DNA from: Daucus carota subsp. sativus
Taxonomy: Eukaryota; Streptophyta; Magnoliopsida; Apiales; Apiaceae
Direction: 5' to 3'
Assembly (NCBI RefSeq): GCF_001625215.2
Contig: NC_030385.2
Span: 9,045,135 to 9,109,134 of the forward strand
Length of the DNA: 64,000 nucleotides
Of the stretch, positions 11,480-23,226 are shown piece after piece (within the stretch, counting starts at the first letter, position 1; every line of letters starts with the position of its first letter). Below the pieces are notes generated by a model. The model saw only the letters and a program-made list of their open reading frames with translations. It searched no databases and had not been told where the DNA came from. Both the position numbers and the translations under genes were made by a program.

Positions 11480-12798
11480 ACTATTTCTTTACAAACTAAT
11501 TGAAAATAAAAGCGTTCTGGTTACTCTTTCTTTAGATTTATACTGCTAGGCGCTAGCCAATGCCACATAAGAATTTTTCGTTACGGGATTAAAGTATTTT
11601 AAAAAATTATAAGTATAGATTATATTCAATTGATCAAATATATAAAAATAAAGGATAAAAAGCTGAAATGAAGATCATTTATAAAATCTGAAATAGTAAT
11701 AAAATTCTTGAATATTCATCTTTTGAGATATATAAATATGTGATGACCGAGAAATATATATAAATATCTTTTGAGATATATAAATATATCAATTATAGAT
11801 CTATCATCTATGTATATTATATAGATATTGTATTAGTTAATATCTATTATATCGGGTCTTAGTCTATACGAGGTTTTGAAATATTAGAAAAAAAATACTA
11901 ACCTTTCTCTTAAAATAAAAGAATACTAACCTCTTTCTTGAAAGATTAATATCAGATTGTGTTTGAAAATATATATTTTATTGAATTTGAAATGACATAA
12001 TATTATGTGTCATTTTAAAATCTCAATTTTATATAATCAGAATTTAATGACGCGTGTGGGAAATGAAGTGTGAAAAAAAATGGCCGGTACACATAATTCA
12101 AGCGGAATGATATGATAGGATATATATTTAATCAATCTGACTGTCAAAAAATTTATGTTAAAAAAATGCTTTGAAAATATGTTTTTTAACATAAATTTTT
12201 TTGGCAGTCAGATTAATTAAATATATATAATATTATCTTTAGAATTCTATTGGAATATTATATAAGTATCCTAGCAAAGATTTGAGAAACTAATAAGATC
12301 TATTGATATTAAATAGTATTCACTTTTCATGAGAATCCTAATTTATTTACCTGTCAATATTCAATCAATATCCAAATATGAGATAAGAAATGAATTACTA
12401 TTCGCATCCATATTTATAATTAAATGTGAGAAAATTGAGATTTTACGAGTCGAATCCGAATGTCAAGCTTATCATATTAACTGACCAATTATTCTACATT
12501 TAGTATTTTAACAAATTTTTTATTAAAGAAAATTTGTTTTCCTGAAAGATCCTACATAAATTTTGTGGTTTTACAGCCCATACCTGTCAGACAGATACTC
12601 AAAGCAATTTTGATTCGGTATTTATCTTGATTCATATTCCTTTATCTATTTTTTATCCCAAGATAAGACAAACGGCACAATTTATTCATTTAGTACAAAT
12701 AAGTATTATGATATATATATATACTGATCCAATCCTTGCATCCAAATTCTACTTTATAACTAGTCACATTGCATTCATAAGCACACAGATCATTTCCA
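11480..12798. other. Intergenic, with a strong hairpin
   Basis: Very AT-rich. The only structure noticed is the inverted repeat at 12121-12228. A TATA-like tttataac near 12750 precedes the NHL gene. Confidence 0.45.
12121..12228. repeat. Fold-back hairpin, arms about 45 bp
   Basis: The left arm (12121 to about 12166, containing atcaatctgactgtcaaaaa) pairs nearly perfectly with the right arm (about 12182-12228, containing ttggcagtcagattaatt). The loop is about 15 bases. It may be a minute MITE or a small-RNA precursor; no target duplication was identified. Confidence 0.6.
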
Positions 12799-13476
12799 AT
12801 GAAAGCAGCACTGCCACAAGCAGCCCCTGAGAGGGCCTTCCATAGTCCAGGCTACAACAACAGCACTGATTCTTGCAGCTTCTTCAACTGCTGTTTCTGC
12901 TGCATTTTCAGCCTCATCTTTCAAATCCTCTGCGCCCTCGTCGTCGTTGTTGGCCTTGCTGTCCTGATCTTCTGGCTCCTTTTTCGACCAAATCCAGTCA
13001 CCTTCCATGTCAATGATGCCTCTCTCACTCGCTTCGATAGGCCATTCACAAATGACACACTCTACTACCACCTTGCATTGAACATGACAATTCGAAACTC
13101 TAACAGACGTATTGGAATTTACTATGATCAGATTGAGGTACAGGCCTTGTATGCAGGGCAGATATTCGGTACGACTAGTGTTCCTGGATTTTATCTTGGA
13201 CATAAAGAGACTGAGTATTTGAATCCGGTTTTTGATGGACAGAGTTTAGTGGTGTTACAAGGGGAAGACTGGTCGAAATTTGATATGGAGAGGCAGCTGG
13301 AGAATTTTTCGATTAATATTAAGCTATATCTTGAAGTTAGATTAAAGATGTTGTTATTTACGACTCCCAAGTATAAGCCTGGAATTGATTGCGATTTGAA
13401 GGTTCCTTTGGATTCTAAGGGGGGAGTTTCTGGCTATTTCGAGAGTCAGAGGTGCGATTTTGTTTGGAAGCGGTGA
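12799..13476 (+). CDS. NDR1/HIN1-like (NHL) protein, LEA-2 domain
   Basis: Single-exon gene of 225 residues. A Cys/Phe-rich juxtamembrane stretch (residues 26-36, CSFFNCCFCCI) could be palmitoylated. A membrane segment follows at about 37-63, then a LEA-2 domain with NSNRRIGIYYD (residues 100-110) and GHKE (134-137). Two NxT/S sites near 85 and 95 are possible glycosylation sites. This arrangement matches the NHL3/NHL10 branch, whose members sit at the plasma membrane and are induced during hypersensitive and senescence responses (known for the family). The start is the first in-frame ATG after the promoter-like AT-rich region. It differs clearly from the NHL at 549 in its head and domain, so the two are not a recent tandem duplicate. 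Confidence 0.92.
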   Translation: MKAALPQAAPERAFHSPGYNNSTDSCSFFNCCFCCIFSLIFQILCALVVVVGLAVLIFWLLFRPNPVTFHVNDASLTRFDRPFTNDTLYYHLALNMTIRNSNRRIGIYYDQIEVQALYAGQIFGTTSVPGFYLGHKETEYLNPVFDGQSLVVLQGEDWSKFDMERQLENFSINIKLYLEVRLKMLLFTTPKYKPGIDCDLKVPLDSKGGVSGYFESQRCDFVWKR

Positions 13477-13954
13477 GTTTTGCCCTGTAGTGGGAGATTT
13501 GTATGACCTGCAATGGGGTTTCGCAGGACAGCCTGCTTAGATATTATGAATCTCATTGTTGGACATTGAATTATTTGTTTAATAAATTCGGAATTAAATA
13601 TTTGTTTCAAGACTCAACCAAATAGATGATACCATAATTGATATCACAAACAAATACAATTTTAACATGTAACACTCCGTGAATCAAATCACCGTGAATC
13701 AAATCACCCTCAATAGATCGTGTTTCAACAAAATTGACTATGATTTTTTAATATGATTCAATAAATAATATTTCACTATTATAAAATAGTGGGAGAGTAT
13801 ACATTTGCATAAAATGAAGAAGTCGTATATATTTTAAGCAGGGGATGATGTGACATATATTGAACTAATCTTATATATCTTAAATTATACCAACTTTTGT
13901 GTTAGTGAATTAACATTTTGAAAATTACTAAATATCATGACAATATAATGTGGG

Positions 13955-14198
13955 TGTTTGTGTACGACTTAAAAGTCCAGCTTCCGAGTTTATAAGTTAG
14001 AAGCACTTATTTGTACCGTTTGTGTAAAAAGTCAAGAATCACTTATAAAAAGCTAGGAATGCTAGCTTTTGTTTCAGGACTTCTACTTATTTCCTAAACA
14101 CTTTAATCACTTATAAGTCTTAATTTGCTTCTAACTTCTACTCCACTTTTTTATTTTAAGCAAAAAGCACTTATTTTAAGCCCACTCAAACGGCCCAA
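13955..14198. mobile_element. Harbinger-like MITE, degenerate
   Basis: The right end, read inward, is gggccgtttgagtgggctta; the left end (gggtgtttgtgtacgactta) is a diverged inverted partner. The middle has facing copies of acttataa and agcactta words. End form resembles PIF/Harbinger MITEs. No clean 3-bp duplication was found. Confidence 0.5.
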
Positions 14199-14335
14199 AG
14201 ATAGCATCACTAGCTATCATAACAATATTATACAGCAGACACATATATTGATGAGTTGCTACATTCACTTGAACGTTATGTTTTAAATTTCCTTCGTTAT
14301 AAATGGTTGTAAACGAATATATTAGAGTCTAAGTT

Positions 14336-14840
14336 TTGGGTCGAGCCAAACTCAATTATTTTATTGATTTTTTTGTTCGAATCTGAGTTCTGAGCTAGTT
14401 ATTTATGAACCAAGTCCAGTCGATATCGAGTCAAGTCAAAACTAAGTAGGTCGATCAATTTAACTCTTTCCTAATATCAATCTTTGATTTTATCTAAATA
14501 GTACACACTTAAAACATAACTAAATTATAAAGTTGAGAATGAAAAAAAGTAAAAAATGAACTCAGAGCTATCACTTGACTGAGCTGTTCTGATTCTTACA
14601 TTAAGTCCTGGTATAACTGGTTACTAATTTTTTATGTTCTCTCTTACCGAGTCCTTTAAAAAGCCGAACATGAGTTCGAGCAGAAAACAAGTTGAGTCAC
14701 ATCGGACAGGTAAAAAGCTCAGTTCGACTCGTTAAGTTTAAAAAGCTGAACCTGACTTGAGTTTGTTAACGAGCCGAGCCGAGCCGAGTTTTTACATAAT
14801 TAAGTCGAATCAACAGCAACTCAATTCGTTAACAGCCCTA
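14336..14840. mobile_element. Degenerate hAT-like element
   Basis: The right end reads gttaacagcccta, matching the right terminus of the element at 10868. Scattered gagccgagc words precede it. The left end near gggtcgagccaaactc is tentative. Confidence 0.4.
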
Positions 14841-15344
14841 GTTATAAAGCAGTTCTCTCACGAGTTCCCTGGGCTGTCGTTTGAACTTTCGATCTTGTGG
14901 GAGAGAGTTTTACTTTGCGGGGAAGCAGGTCTGCCCCGTGTTCCCTCGTTGATGCTTGAACTTCAGATCTATTATTGTGGGGAAGTATCTGTAAGAATGT
15001 AAGCAAGATGTGTTCCAACTTTGCTACACCATGTTACAAGGCTTTGTGGTATAACAGAAAATTTACATTTTATATTAGAAGCCTGAAGTTAATAATGAAT
15101 GAAGACTGCCTTTAACTGCATTTTTTGTCTCAATCCACAAGTACCGGATCCTTAAAATTAGTCAGAATAATCAACACTGTACAGACAAATATAAAATGAG
15201 AACTTGAAAAAACACAGTACTTTGCACAAATTGTAGTTGAAAAGATATAAAAAAAACCGTCAAGAACTAAGCTACCATTAGGTATCGAAAACTTAACTCC
15301 TGCATTTTCAACACTGCACAAATCTCCAACAGCATCAGTGTAAG

Positions 15345-15866
15345 CTAGCTGTGACCGGAGTGTGACGGAGAAGCGAAGGGACTGAAATAGGAAGGTGAGG
15401 CACAAGGTGTTGAAAAGTTATCATCGTTCTCGTCATCAATTGTCAATACCAGCTCTGATAATGTCGCGGTTCCTTCAAAGCCGTTGCTTAGATATTTCCT
15501 TTCACATATGCTGGTAGCAGAAGAAACCGACTTCTGGGATTCCAGGTCTTCCTTCCCCTCCTCTTCCTCCTCCCTGATGGTAAACAAAAGCCTCGACATA
15601 TCTCTTAACTTGAGCGCATCGACAGAATCATCCTGTACCTCGTATGCCTCATCTGAACCGCCAGTGATTGGCTCAACCCTGGACTGAGTTTTCGAGCAAC
15701 AGAATATTGTGCCTCCATGATCATGATCAGAGGCAGTAAGTGACAAGTCTTGCTGATGTGAAACTCTGCGTCGCCATACTACAAAGAGAATCTCAGCTAA
15801 AAGAGCCAACAGCGAGACTAGGAACACCGCTATTAGAGCTTTCGCGAGCATACTTGGTTCAGTCAT
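15345..15866 (-). CDS. Small plant-specific single-pass membrane protein
   Basis: Intact frame of 173 residues. Residues 9-30 form a hydrophobic membrane anchor, followed by WRRR (31-34), so the inside-positive rule predicts a cytosolic C-terminus. The rest is low-complexity: Ser-rich and acidic, with an EEEEE run near 97 and Ser/Pro repeats at the C-terminus (ASPSYFSPFASPSHS). No enzyme motif is visible. It resembles uncharacterised plant transmembrane proteins with one N-terminal helix and an acidic tail; I do not recognise a named gene. Codon structure, the clean start after 5' UTR-like sequence and the isolated position support a real gene. An antisense frame at 15484-15687 is a shadow. 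Confidence 0.75.
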   Translation of the reverse strand: MTEPSMLAKALIAVFLVSLLALLAEILFVVWRRRVSHQQDLSLTASDHDHGGTIFCCSKTQSRVEPITGGSDEAYEVQDDSVDALKLRDMSRLLFTIREEEEEGKEDLESQKSVSSATSICERKYLSNGFEGTATLSELVLTIDDENDDNFSTPCASPSYFSPFASPSHSGHS

Positions 15867-16875
15867 CCTCTACTTAAGTTTAAGAGTCACTAGAGCCGTG
15901 TTACATCGAAGGGGAAATAGAGTATAGAGGTGTAGACTGTAGTTGATAGAGAAGAGACTTGAATGAGACGGTGAGATGTTTGGATGGTAGGTAGCATATA
16001 AATGACATACTAGAGAGGTGAGTTAATTACAAGTTTGCTGGTAGAATTTGTACTACTAACGGATACATTTCTTGGGAATCTGGGGAAAAGAAGAGTGAGT
16101 ATACCAGTGAATTAACTACGTGGGTCTGACTACATCTTTAATGATACTAGTATAGACTAATGGAGCAGGTGAAAAACTTTACTACTATTATTTTTCATAG
16201 ATGCAGGGTCCATAACTCATAAGTTCAGATCATATAGTACTAACTTTAGACAAAAGCTATTTAGGTCTGTTTTATTCAACTTGTCTTTACTCTTTAGTAT
16301 GATAAGCTTTGAAACGTTCTCTGTAAACTTAACTCAGCAATTCATGCTTTGTCATCCATGCCGCACACTAGTTTGGTGATGGTCAATAGAATACCTCAAG
16401 AACGAATTTCTACTGCACAATCCATTTTTTCTGAAATTGAAGTCATATATAACCTCTGAGTTATATTTATTCAATTTCTCCGTTCAAGCATTAAATCTCA
16501 GGTGTAGTACAGTCTAGCTTCCCCGTAATGTTATTCATTAGAGCTTAACTGATAAATCAGGAGTTGCTGCTCTGGCTCCGCGAGAGTCTAGACCCTCTTA
16601 ATGAGTAATGTGGTTGCATCTAACCAATAGTTGCCTAATGAATCAATAGGACTCTTATGATTATGAACAACTAAAAAGCAACAACAAATGCTGTTAATGA
16701 GTGCATATTTAAGTTGTCAAAAAAAATTGAGAGTAAAAAATCTTAAGCTCGGAATTTTATTGGAACAACTTTTTAAGGAGCTCAAAAAGTAGGTCACGAT
16801 ATAAGCTACATGGGAACGTAACGCTCCACAACCTCTATAAACATTGTCATATACCAGCAAAAAGAAGTATTGCCT
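15867..16875. other. Intergenic
   Basis: Holds the 5' flank of the membrane-protein gene and the 3' UTR side of the peroxiredoxin gene. No other feature was seen. Confidence 0.5.
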
Positions 16876-19830
16876 TTATATTGCTGCAAAGAACTCCTTG
16901 CTGAGTTTAGGGTCTGGCTTCATGGTCTTCTCCCCAGGTTTCCATCCAGCTGGGCATACTTCATCAGGGTTCTCTTGGACAAATTGCAATGCCTGAAATG
17001 GCAATCATAATACATCTTATTTAAGATTCAGATGTTACTACTAATTTGTGAGGATGATATGTTGAGGGATTAACTCTAAAACTTCAATTCATAATCTCTT
17101 TGTCAGCTTATTTTAAAAATTTACCTGGAGAGTTCTCAATGTCTCATCAACACTTCGCCCAATAGCAAGATTGTTAATTGTTGAGTGCTGAATGACGCCT
17201 TCCTTGTCAATAATGAAAAGTCCTCTTAAGGCAACTCCCTGCAACAAGGAGACATAAGCCTTGGTTTGTCAAAATATTTGACCAAGGTGTTACAGTATAC
17301 CCAAGTATAAAACAAGAGGTATACCTGATCCGGAATCAACACCCCAAACTTTTTAGAAATGGATTTGGTAACATCAGAAACCAATGGATAGTTCAGATCT
17401 CCCAGTCCGCCAGATTTTCTATCAGTTTGGACCCATGCAAGGTGGGAGAACTACAGAATATATAGCAACTTTTAATTATTTGAAATTTATAAATATATCA
17501 AAAGTTATTAAGCACATAAACAATATATAATACTAAAGACTTGGACTATGGGGTATGAAGCACAAAAAAACTGAAAGTGTAACCACCTAAATCCCTAAAC
17601 AATTATACACCCTCACCCACATATATTTACCGGAAAATATAATAACCTGATATGCAACTAAAAATGATGATCACATCAATATTTGGAACAGCACATCGCA
17701 TACCATATGTGATAGATTATTTAAAATATTACTTTGCCCAACTATACTTAAGATCTCAGACAAATGAATCGAATTAAATAAGCTATTCAGCCAGATATTA
17801 AAGCAACAAGTCAACTTCTTGTACGGTTTTACATTTTCACAATAATATCCCCAAGATAATTAAGAGAAGCTTAAGACCAGGGGCGGATCCAGGATTTTCA
17901 CTTCACCCGGGCTAAAAATAACTCCAGGCCAATATGCTTTAAATTTTGTTGCATAAAATTTTAAACATACATTATGTGTACACTTTTTTTTTCTACTGAT
18001 ATATATAATAACATATTATGAACAATCACCGATATAAATGCTACAAGATTTCATTCTAGTTAACAAAATAATTAATAAAAAATTATATTTAAATTTTATA
18101 CTCAAGTAAATTGTATTTTAAGTTAATTTTGTTCACGTGCTAAAGGTTCAAAGTTTTCTTGTTTTGCAAATGTGCCCAGTGTTTTGTTGTATAATAAAAA
18201 GGATTATCAAATTTACTGGATTATAAAACAAAAGATTTGGACTTGTGGCTTATACGTGTGCAAATATTGGCCCAAATGTTATGAAAAGTCCAAATTGTTA
18301 AGGGCTTTCCTCAAATATAAACAGGGCTAACGTCATCAGAGCAAACATCATTAATGGTAAAAAAACTTGTTTTCAGAATTACACCCGGGCTTCAGCCCAC
18401 CCGAGTCCAGCTGCAGCTCCGCCCCTGCTTAAGACCAGTTGTAGCCATAGAACAGCGGAGCCGAAAAAAATTAAGTATATAAGGTGAAAACGGAAACACG
18501 CACCACACTGTCTACGGAAACACCCAAGATCTCGGTGTTGATCTTGTCAAACTCAGCATGACGGTCACTGAATGCAGTAATCTCTGCAGAGTAAACAACA
18601 AGAACATGAGGATTATTACAAATACAACTATTTCTCAGTATTTATTTTGTGAATGACAATTTAAAGTTACCTGTTGGACAAACAAAGGTAAAGTCCAAGG
18701 GATAGAAAAAGAGAATTACATATTTCTTTCCAATGTAATCAGACAGTTTGACCTGAAAGCACAAGCTCATAATTTCAGTAAATGTGTTAATTCATCCAAG
18801 TTCAACAGAAAACTTCATAACGTTCAAATATTGAATAGAACAAAGGAGGTGGAAAACGTTGCATGAAGTCTTAATTACATATCTATTTTGTGGCCTAGAT
18901 GTTGCATCTCAAAAGTAGTCAAACTCGGATCTAATCAACTAAACATTACTTGCTAATTAATGCAAATAAATCCATAAAGAAAAAGGAAAAGGAATTTCCT
19001 ACATTTATACCCTCTAAACAAATAAACACTTGGGCTATGTTTGATTGCAAGTACTATAATGCTGTCACTGTATATGATTTGAACTCCCGTATCGCAGCCA
19101 ATCACTTCTAAATATCTCTCGAACAAGTCTAAAGTACTTCTTAGTTCATTTTTAGTGATCACAACTACCGCCCACTATTTCATAAATTAGTCTCACGGAA
19201 ATGAATCATATTACCAGTGCAGAGGACAATAGAGTCCTTTTAAATCAGATTGTATACGATTAAACTCAGAAAATTAAAATTCCGCAAAACAACTGTAGCC
19301 TTTAATTAACCAAACGAGTCATAATTCAAAGTTGAATAAAACCAAAAGAGCAACTAAAGCAAGAGAAATGAAACGCAGCAACTACCCACATTGATAAATT
19401 CTTGATCAAACACGGCTTCCGCTTCGAAATCTGGAGCAACATTTCCAACCAAGGGAAGTTCACTCTGGACAAACATAACAAACTGAAATTAGCAAACTGC
19501 AAACATAAGCGACTGAATACTACATAAAATTCAGTCAAAATTTGGTCAATTTGACCCGAAAAAAGTCAAATTAGAAACGGGGGTAGTATTTATTTATCGC
19601 GCTTTAACTGTAAATGAATTGACGGATATACTTACCGCCTTGACGACAAAGCTACGGCGGGACAAGGAAGGAGCTGAGGAAACGGAAAGGGGGTGAAATG
19701 ATGTGTTCAGGCGAGTAAAGGAGGTGTGAGAAAAGGGGGTTAGTTTAGTTTTGGGGGAAATGTTGACAAGGGCTTTAGGGTTTGAACCAGCAGAGACGAT
19801 TGCAGCAGCTGCTATGCAAGAGGAGGCCAT
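16876..19830 (-). CDS. BAS1: Chloroplast 2-Cys peroxiredoxin (BAS1-type)
   Basis: Seven exons, minus strand: 19830-19636, 19464-19390, 18752-18671, 18583-18504, 17450-17325, 17238-17125 and 16992-16876. All junctions are GT-AG and the frame is kept, giving 262 residues. Residues 1 to about 65 are a Ser/Thr-rich chloroplast transit peptide ending near SRRSFVVKA. The mature enzyme shows the peroxidatic site [12 protein letters not shown], the resolving-Cys motif EVCPAGW and a C-terminal extension ending KEFFAAI. It reduces H2O2 and alkyl hydroperoxides in the stroma, being regenerated by NTRC or thioredoxin (family knowledge). Length matches the roughly 266-residue Arabidopsis protein. The donor of exon 2 is GTGGGT, which alone gives [11 protein letters not shown] across the junction. 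Intron 4 is enlarged by a hAT MITE. All catalytic residues are present, so it should be functional. Confidence 0.96.
17878..18427. mobile_element. hAT MITE inside the peroxiredoxin intron (550 bp)
   Basis: The terminal inverted repeat is CAGGGGCGGA (left) and TCCGCCCCTG (right), with the left end continuing TCCAGG. An exact 8-bp duplication, cttaagac, flanks it at 17870-17877 and 18428-18435. The interior is AT-rich and non-coding. These ends are typical of a widespread plant hAT family. It sits within intron 4 and does not touch the splice sites. Confidence 0.93.
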
Positions 19831-20003
19831 GGGATGAGTGTGGGAGTCAAAGGTTGAGATGGAGATTTAGGAGGCTAATGTTTTTGGGTGAATTGCCTGC
19901 GTCTCTCAAGTCTCACCCACCCAATCCCTTTATTTCTCCGCATAAATTATTCACACCCGAGACGTGCGAATTTTATAGCATATTCGACCATGTTAATTAA
20001 AAT

Positions 20004-20194
20004 CGGTTTTTCTATGGTGTGCCCATGGGCACATGCTAAGCGCGGAAATTTTTGTATTTAAATCATTTTGATTGACTCCTACTTCTTAATAATGGTGGAC
20101 CCCCTGCAAATACACCAACCACACCAATCAAAATGATCTAATTGTAAAAATTTCCGCGCTTAGCATGGCCCATGGGCACACACTAGAAAAACCG
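20004..20194. mobile_element. Mutator-like MITE with 9-bp duplication (191 bp)
   Basis: The arms are long: cggtttttctatggtgtgcc on the left and its near-exact inverse ending ctagaaaaaccg on the right. They continue through gggcacatgctaagcgcgg on the left, with a diverged inverse on the right. The 9-bp direct repeat aattaaaat lies at 19995-20003 and 20195-20203. Long TIRs with a 9-bp duplication indicate a Mutator-like non-autonomous element. It lies about 170 bp upstream of the peroxiredoxin start codon, within the promoter region. Confidence 0.88.
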
Positions 20195-20203
20195 AATTAA
20201 AAT

Positions 20204-21083
20204 ATCGGCTAAATCGAACATATGGATAAATTTTTAAAATTGTGTTCCGGGGTTATGATTGATTGTATGAACTTTTGTATGATTTGTTATGTTGTTATAA
20301 AATATATTATTTTAATATAATAGAATAATAAATAATTTGGCATTTCACTGTAGATCTCTGGAGGGAATCCGCATGAATTCTCAAAATCTGACATCTTCAT
20401 AATATCAAGTTTCTTGCCTAGAGCTAATTTACAAAATCAATTACTCAGAAGAGAAATTAGAGCAAAACTTATTGAATTTAAGAACAAAAGAAACAGGAAG
20501 GAAAATGGCACAACTTTTACTATCAAAACTGGAAGGAAAATCCACATAATAAGGCTGAAAATTCTGGAAACCTACCATGTGGAAGTTCTTCTAATCATAT
20601 TAGACGAGCTGGAACGATCACAAATTATAGAAGAAATTGAAGCAAAGATAGATATTTGTGCACATATCAAGAAGTATAAGAGATATAAAATGTATGAGTG
20701 AATTTTCTTATCATGTTTAGACAATTTTTTCATTATAATTTCTCTTATGTAAAATTTAGGATTAGTCTCGTTAACATGCACAAATTTGAAATTTGTGATG
20801 AGCATTCTTACCACCAAATCGAGGAGATTGTTGCATGCTTATACTATTTTTATGGAAAAATATCAGTAGAAGGAAGTCTAAAAGATTACTATTTTACCCT
20901 TGCAACCGTTAATTATAAAAGTTAACTTGACGGAAAATTGTCAAAAGGCATATTGAAGTGTTTTCTAAATTGTAGGGTGCGTATTGACAAGAAATTTTGT
21001 TTGAGACCAAGTCGAAAAAGCACTTAAACTTATGGGGTGCAAAGTGTGAATTACTCTTAAAAAAATATGTATACTAAAAAATA
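20204..21083. other. Intergenic, no assignable gene
   Basis: Contains open frames of 75-95 residues on both strands (for example 20414-20701) with Lys/Ile-rich, compositionally biased translations and no recognised motif. Probably non-coding transposon-derived DNA. Confidence 0.4.
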
Positions 21084-21346
21084 CTCCCTCCGTGCCAAAA
21101 AAAACTTTGCTCGTTTGATGTCGGGACTGTTCATAACATGAGACAAATTACTAATTTACGTCTAATCTAAAAGGTATATTGAAGCGATGTTCATGAATAA
21201 TCTTGTTGGTTTCGTAGTTATGGGTACTTTAATACGGTGAAGTTTATATTTAGTAATAATATGAAATTAAAGATATTAATGATCAAAACTGTGTGTTGGG
21301 AAGCGTGATAAAGAGAGACAGTAAAAGTATTATGGGATGGAGGGAG
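21084..21346. mobile_element. Stowaway-like MITE (263 bp)
   Basis: Left end CTCCCTCCGTGCC, right end ggatggagggag. TA flanks both sides (21082-21083, 21347-21348). Confidence 0.82.
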
Positions 21347-21584
21347 TAGTGAACACCAGAGAGACTATTGGGGAAAGGGGGCAAGTATCCACTGCACCAA
21401 GTGTGGCTCCGTCCCTGCCAACGCCCACCGAGCAGTGCCCTGAACATGTTTCTCAGTTTCTTACTAACCCAGGCTTGTCAATATGTCAAGATTAGATTGA
21501 TAGCCGAGTCCGCTATTATTTTTTCCTGGTTACTTGTACAATAAAGTGTTTAGTTCATATATACAGGTGGTGCGGATGGAATAT

Positions 21585-23191
21585 TCAAATGCCTCTGTTT
21601 TTGCCACTTCGAGACCCCCGGCTGAATGAAAAAATAGTCTGAAGTCGAGGGGCGAGACTTGCTTTAGATCTGTTCCTCTCACGCTTCTGCAATTCACAAT
21701 TTGGAAATAGTCAATTCGGTGCTGAGAAAACGAAGAACTTCTTTTTAATATGCAAAATAAATCTGGCTTAAAGGAACAGCATACTTCCAAACACTATATA
21801 TACCTCTGAACCAGCTTTGCCAAACTTTCCCTGTTTAGAAGCCAGGTGTTCCGTAACTTCGAAAAACATTGTTTGCCCTAGCTCGGAACAGTTATGGTAA
21901 CAATAAATAGCCGAATCCCACATCCTTGATCTCAACTCCTGTAAATTCGAGTCCATGTCTTTTTCATGCTTCATAACAAACGGCCGCAATAAGGTCTCAT
22001 AGACAAACCTGGTCCCCTGAATATGTCGAAACATTTGGCCTAAGACTTGATCATTAGGACTTTATTGAAAGCAAACTTGGTAGATATATGTATGATCAAT
22101 CTATGTATTACCTTTGTTTTCGGATACAGCAAGAAGAGAAATAAAGCTAGTTTCATCTCTGCATACAGGGGCACCCTGAAGCACACAGTAATAGTTAAAT
22201 TCAGTTGTACACTTGAAATTGAGGACTATCTCACTAATAAATCTTAGAAAGGTTGCAAGAGATTGCATACCAAGAGAGAAATATATCGCTGATCCTCTCA
22301 AGAGCTGTCATCAGTGCAACAATTATCCTGAAACATTAAAATTCGTGGCCTAGTCCAAACTGGAAATATTATTTAGCAACAGCAACAACTTACTTTGAAG
22401 GTACATCTAGACTGAAACCATGACCTTTATTTATTATAAAAGTGATCCTTAATTTATGACAGTCGGAGAACAAGAGGACTGTAAATTTGTAAATTCAGTG
22501 GTGAAACCAGGGGAGGAGGAACGATATCTGAATATAAGTGTCTCAAATTTATGCAGACCATTGTTGATGGTGAGAAGTTGATAAATAATTACATTTTAAA
22601 ACTCCAGATAATACAAACATAAAAAAATATTTTAGCACTGGAGTTATAAAATTATAGTCCCCGGCCACCACTGGCTGGACTAAATTGCAGAAGAATTTGT
22701 TTAGATGTCCTGAAGGCACTCATTCTCTGCTCAATGTTAAAACATACTGAAGCTAGGGACTACAACGTGGTTCAGCGGAAAAATTACTCATTCCAGTATT
22801 TTCGCTGTTCTAGATACAAATATTATTCAGGGTCATAGTGCTTAAATTGCTATAACTACCATAATCACAATCCTCCCTAAACTAAACTAAGAGTGTTTAA
22901 GATGGGCTGTGACAAAAACTACTAAAGTTGGCAGAAGAAAAATTACCAATACTGGCACCAAAATCGGAGTTGTTCGATCTTGACTTTGTTCTTCTCAACA
23001 GTTTTAAAACACAGAAAAGCAGGATAAGCATATCCAAGCACCATCCTGCCACCCCAGAACTAATTAGACATGATTATCGACTCGTAAAAAATGTACTCCT
23101 ACTTTAGGCAGAATATAAATCGCTTCGAACAAGAAGAAAATGGGGGATCAGGATCGTACACAAGAAGTTTAAAAATGATTTCTGCCAACAT
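21585..23191 (-). CDS. HVA22-like protein (TB2/DP1/REEP family)
   Basis: Six coding exons, minus strand: 23191-23160, 23045-22947, 22327-22271, 22175-22112, 22016-21804 and 21686-21585. All have GT-AG introns and the frame is continuous, giving 188 residues. The first coding exon is only 32 nt (MLAEIIFKLL). Next come the TB2/DP1 hallmarks GYAYPAFLCFKTVE, then QLRFWCQYWI and WVPLYAEMKLALFLFL. The domain closes with GTRFVYETLLRPF. The tail is basic and ends SRSGKNRGI. TB2/DP1/REEP proteins are hairpin membrane proteins that shape the tubular ER; plant HVA22 members are linked to ABA and stress responses (known for the family). The tail, longer than in barley HVA22, fits the HVA22i/j-type branch. 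A 5' UTR intron is likely, since CAG precedes the leader near 23226. The 88- and 86-residue frames within it are exon read-throughs. Confidence 0.9.
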
Positions 23192-23226
23192 CTCCGATGA
23201 TTAGCAGCCAAGGATCCAAAATTCCT

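Noticed and set aside
12790-13203. 137-residue frame opposite the second NHL gene
   Set aside because: Antisense shadow of an intact conserved gene.
20414-20925. Overlapping 75-95-residue frames
   Set aside because: Lys/Ile/Tyr-biased translations typical of AT-rich non-coding DNA.
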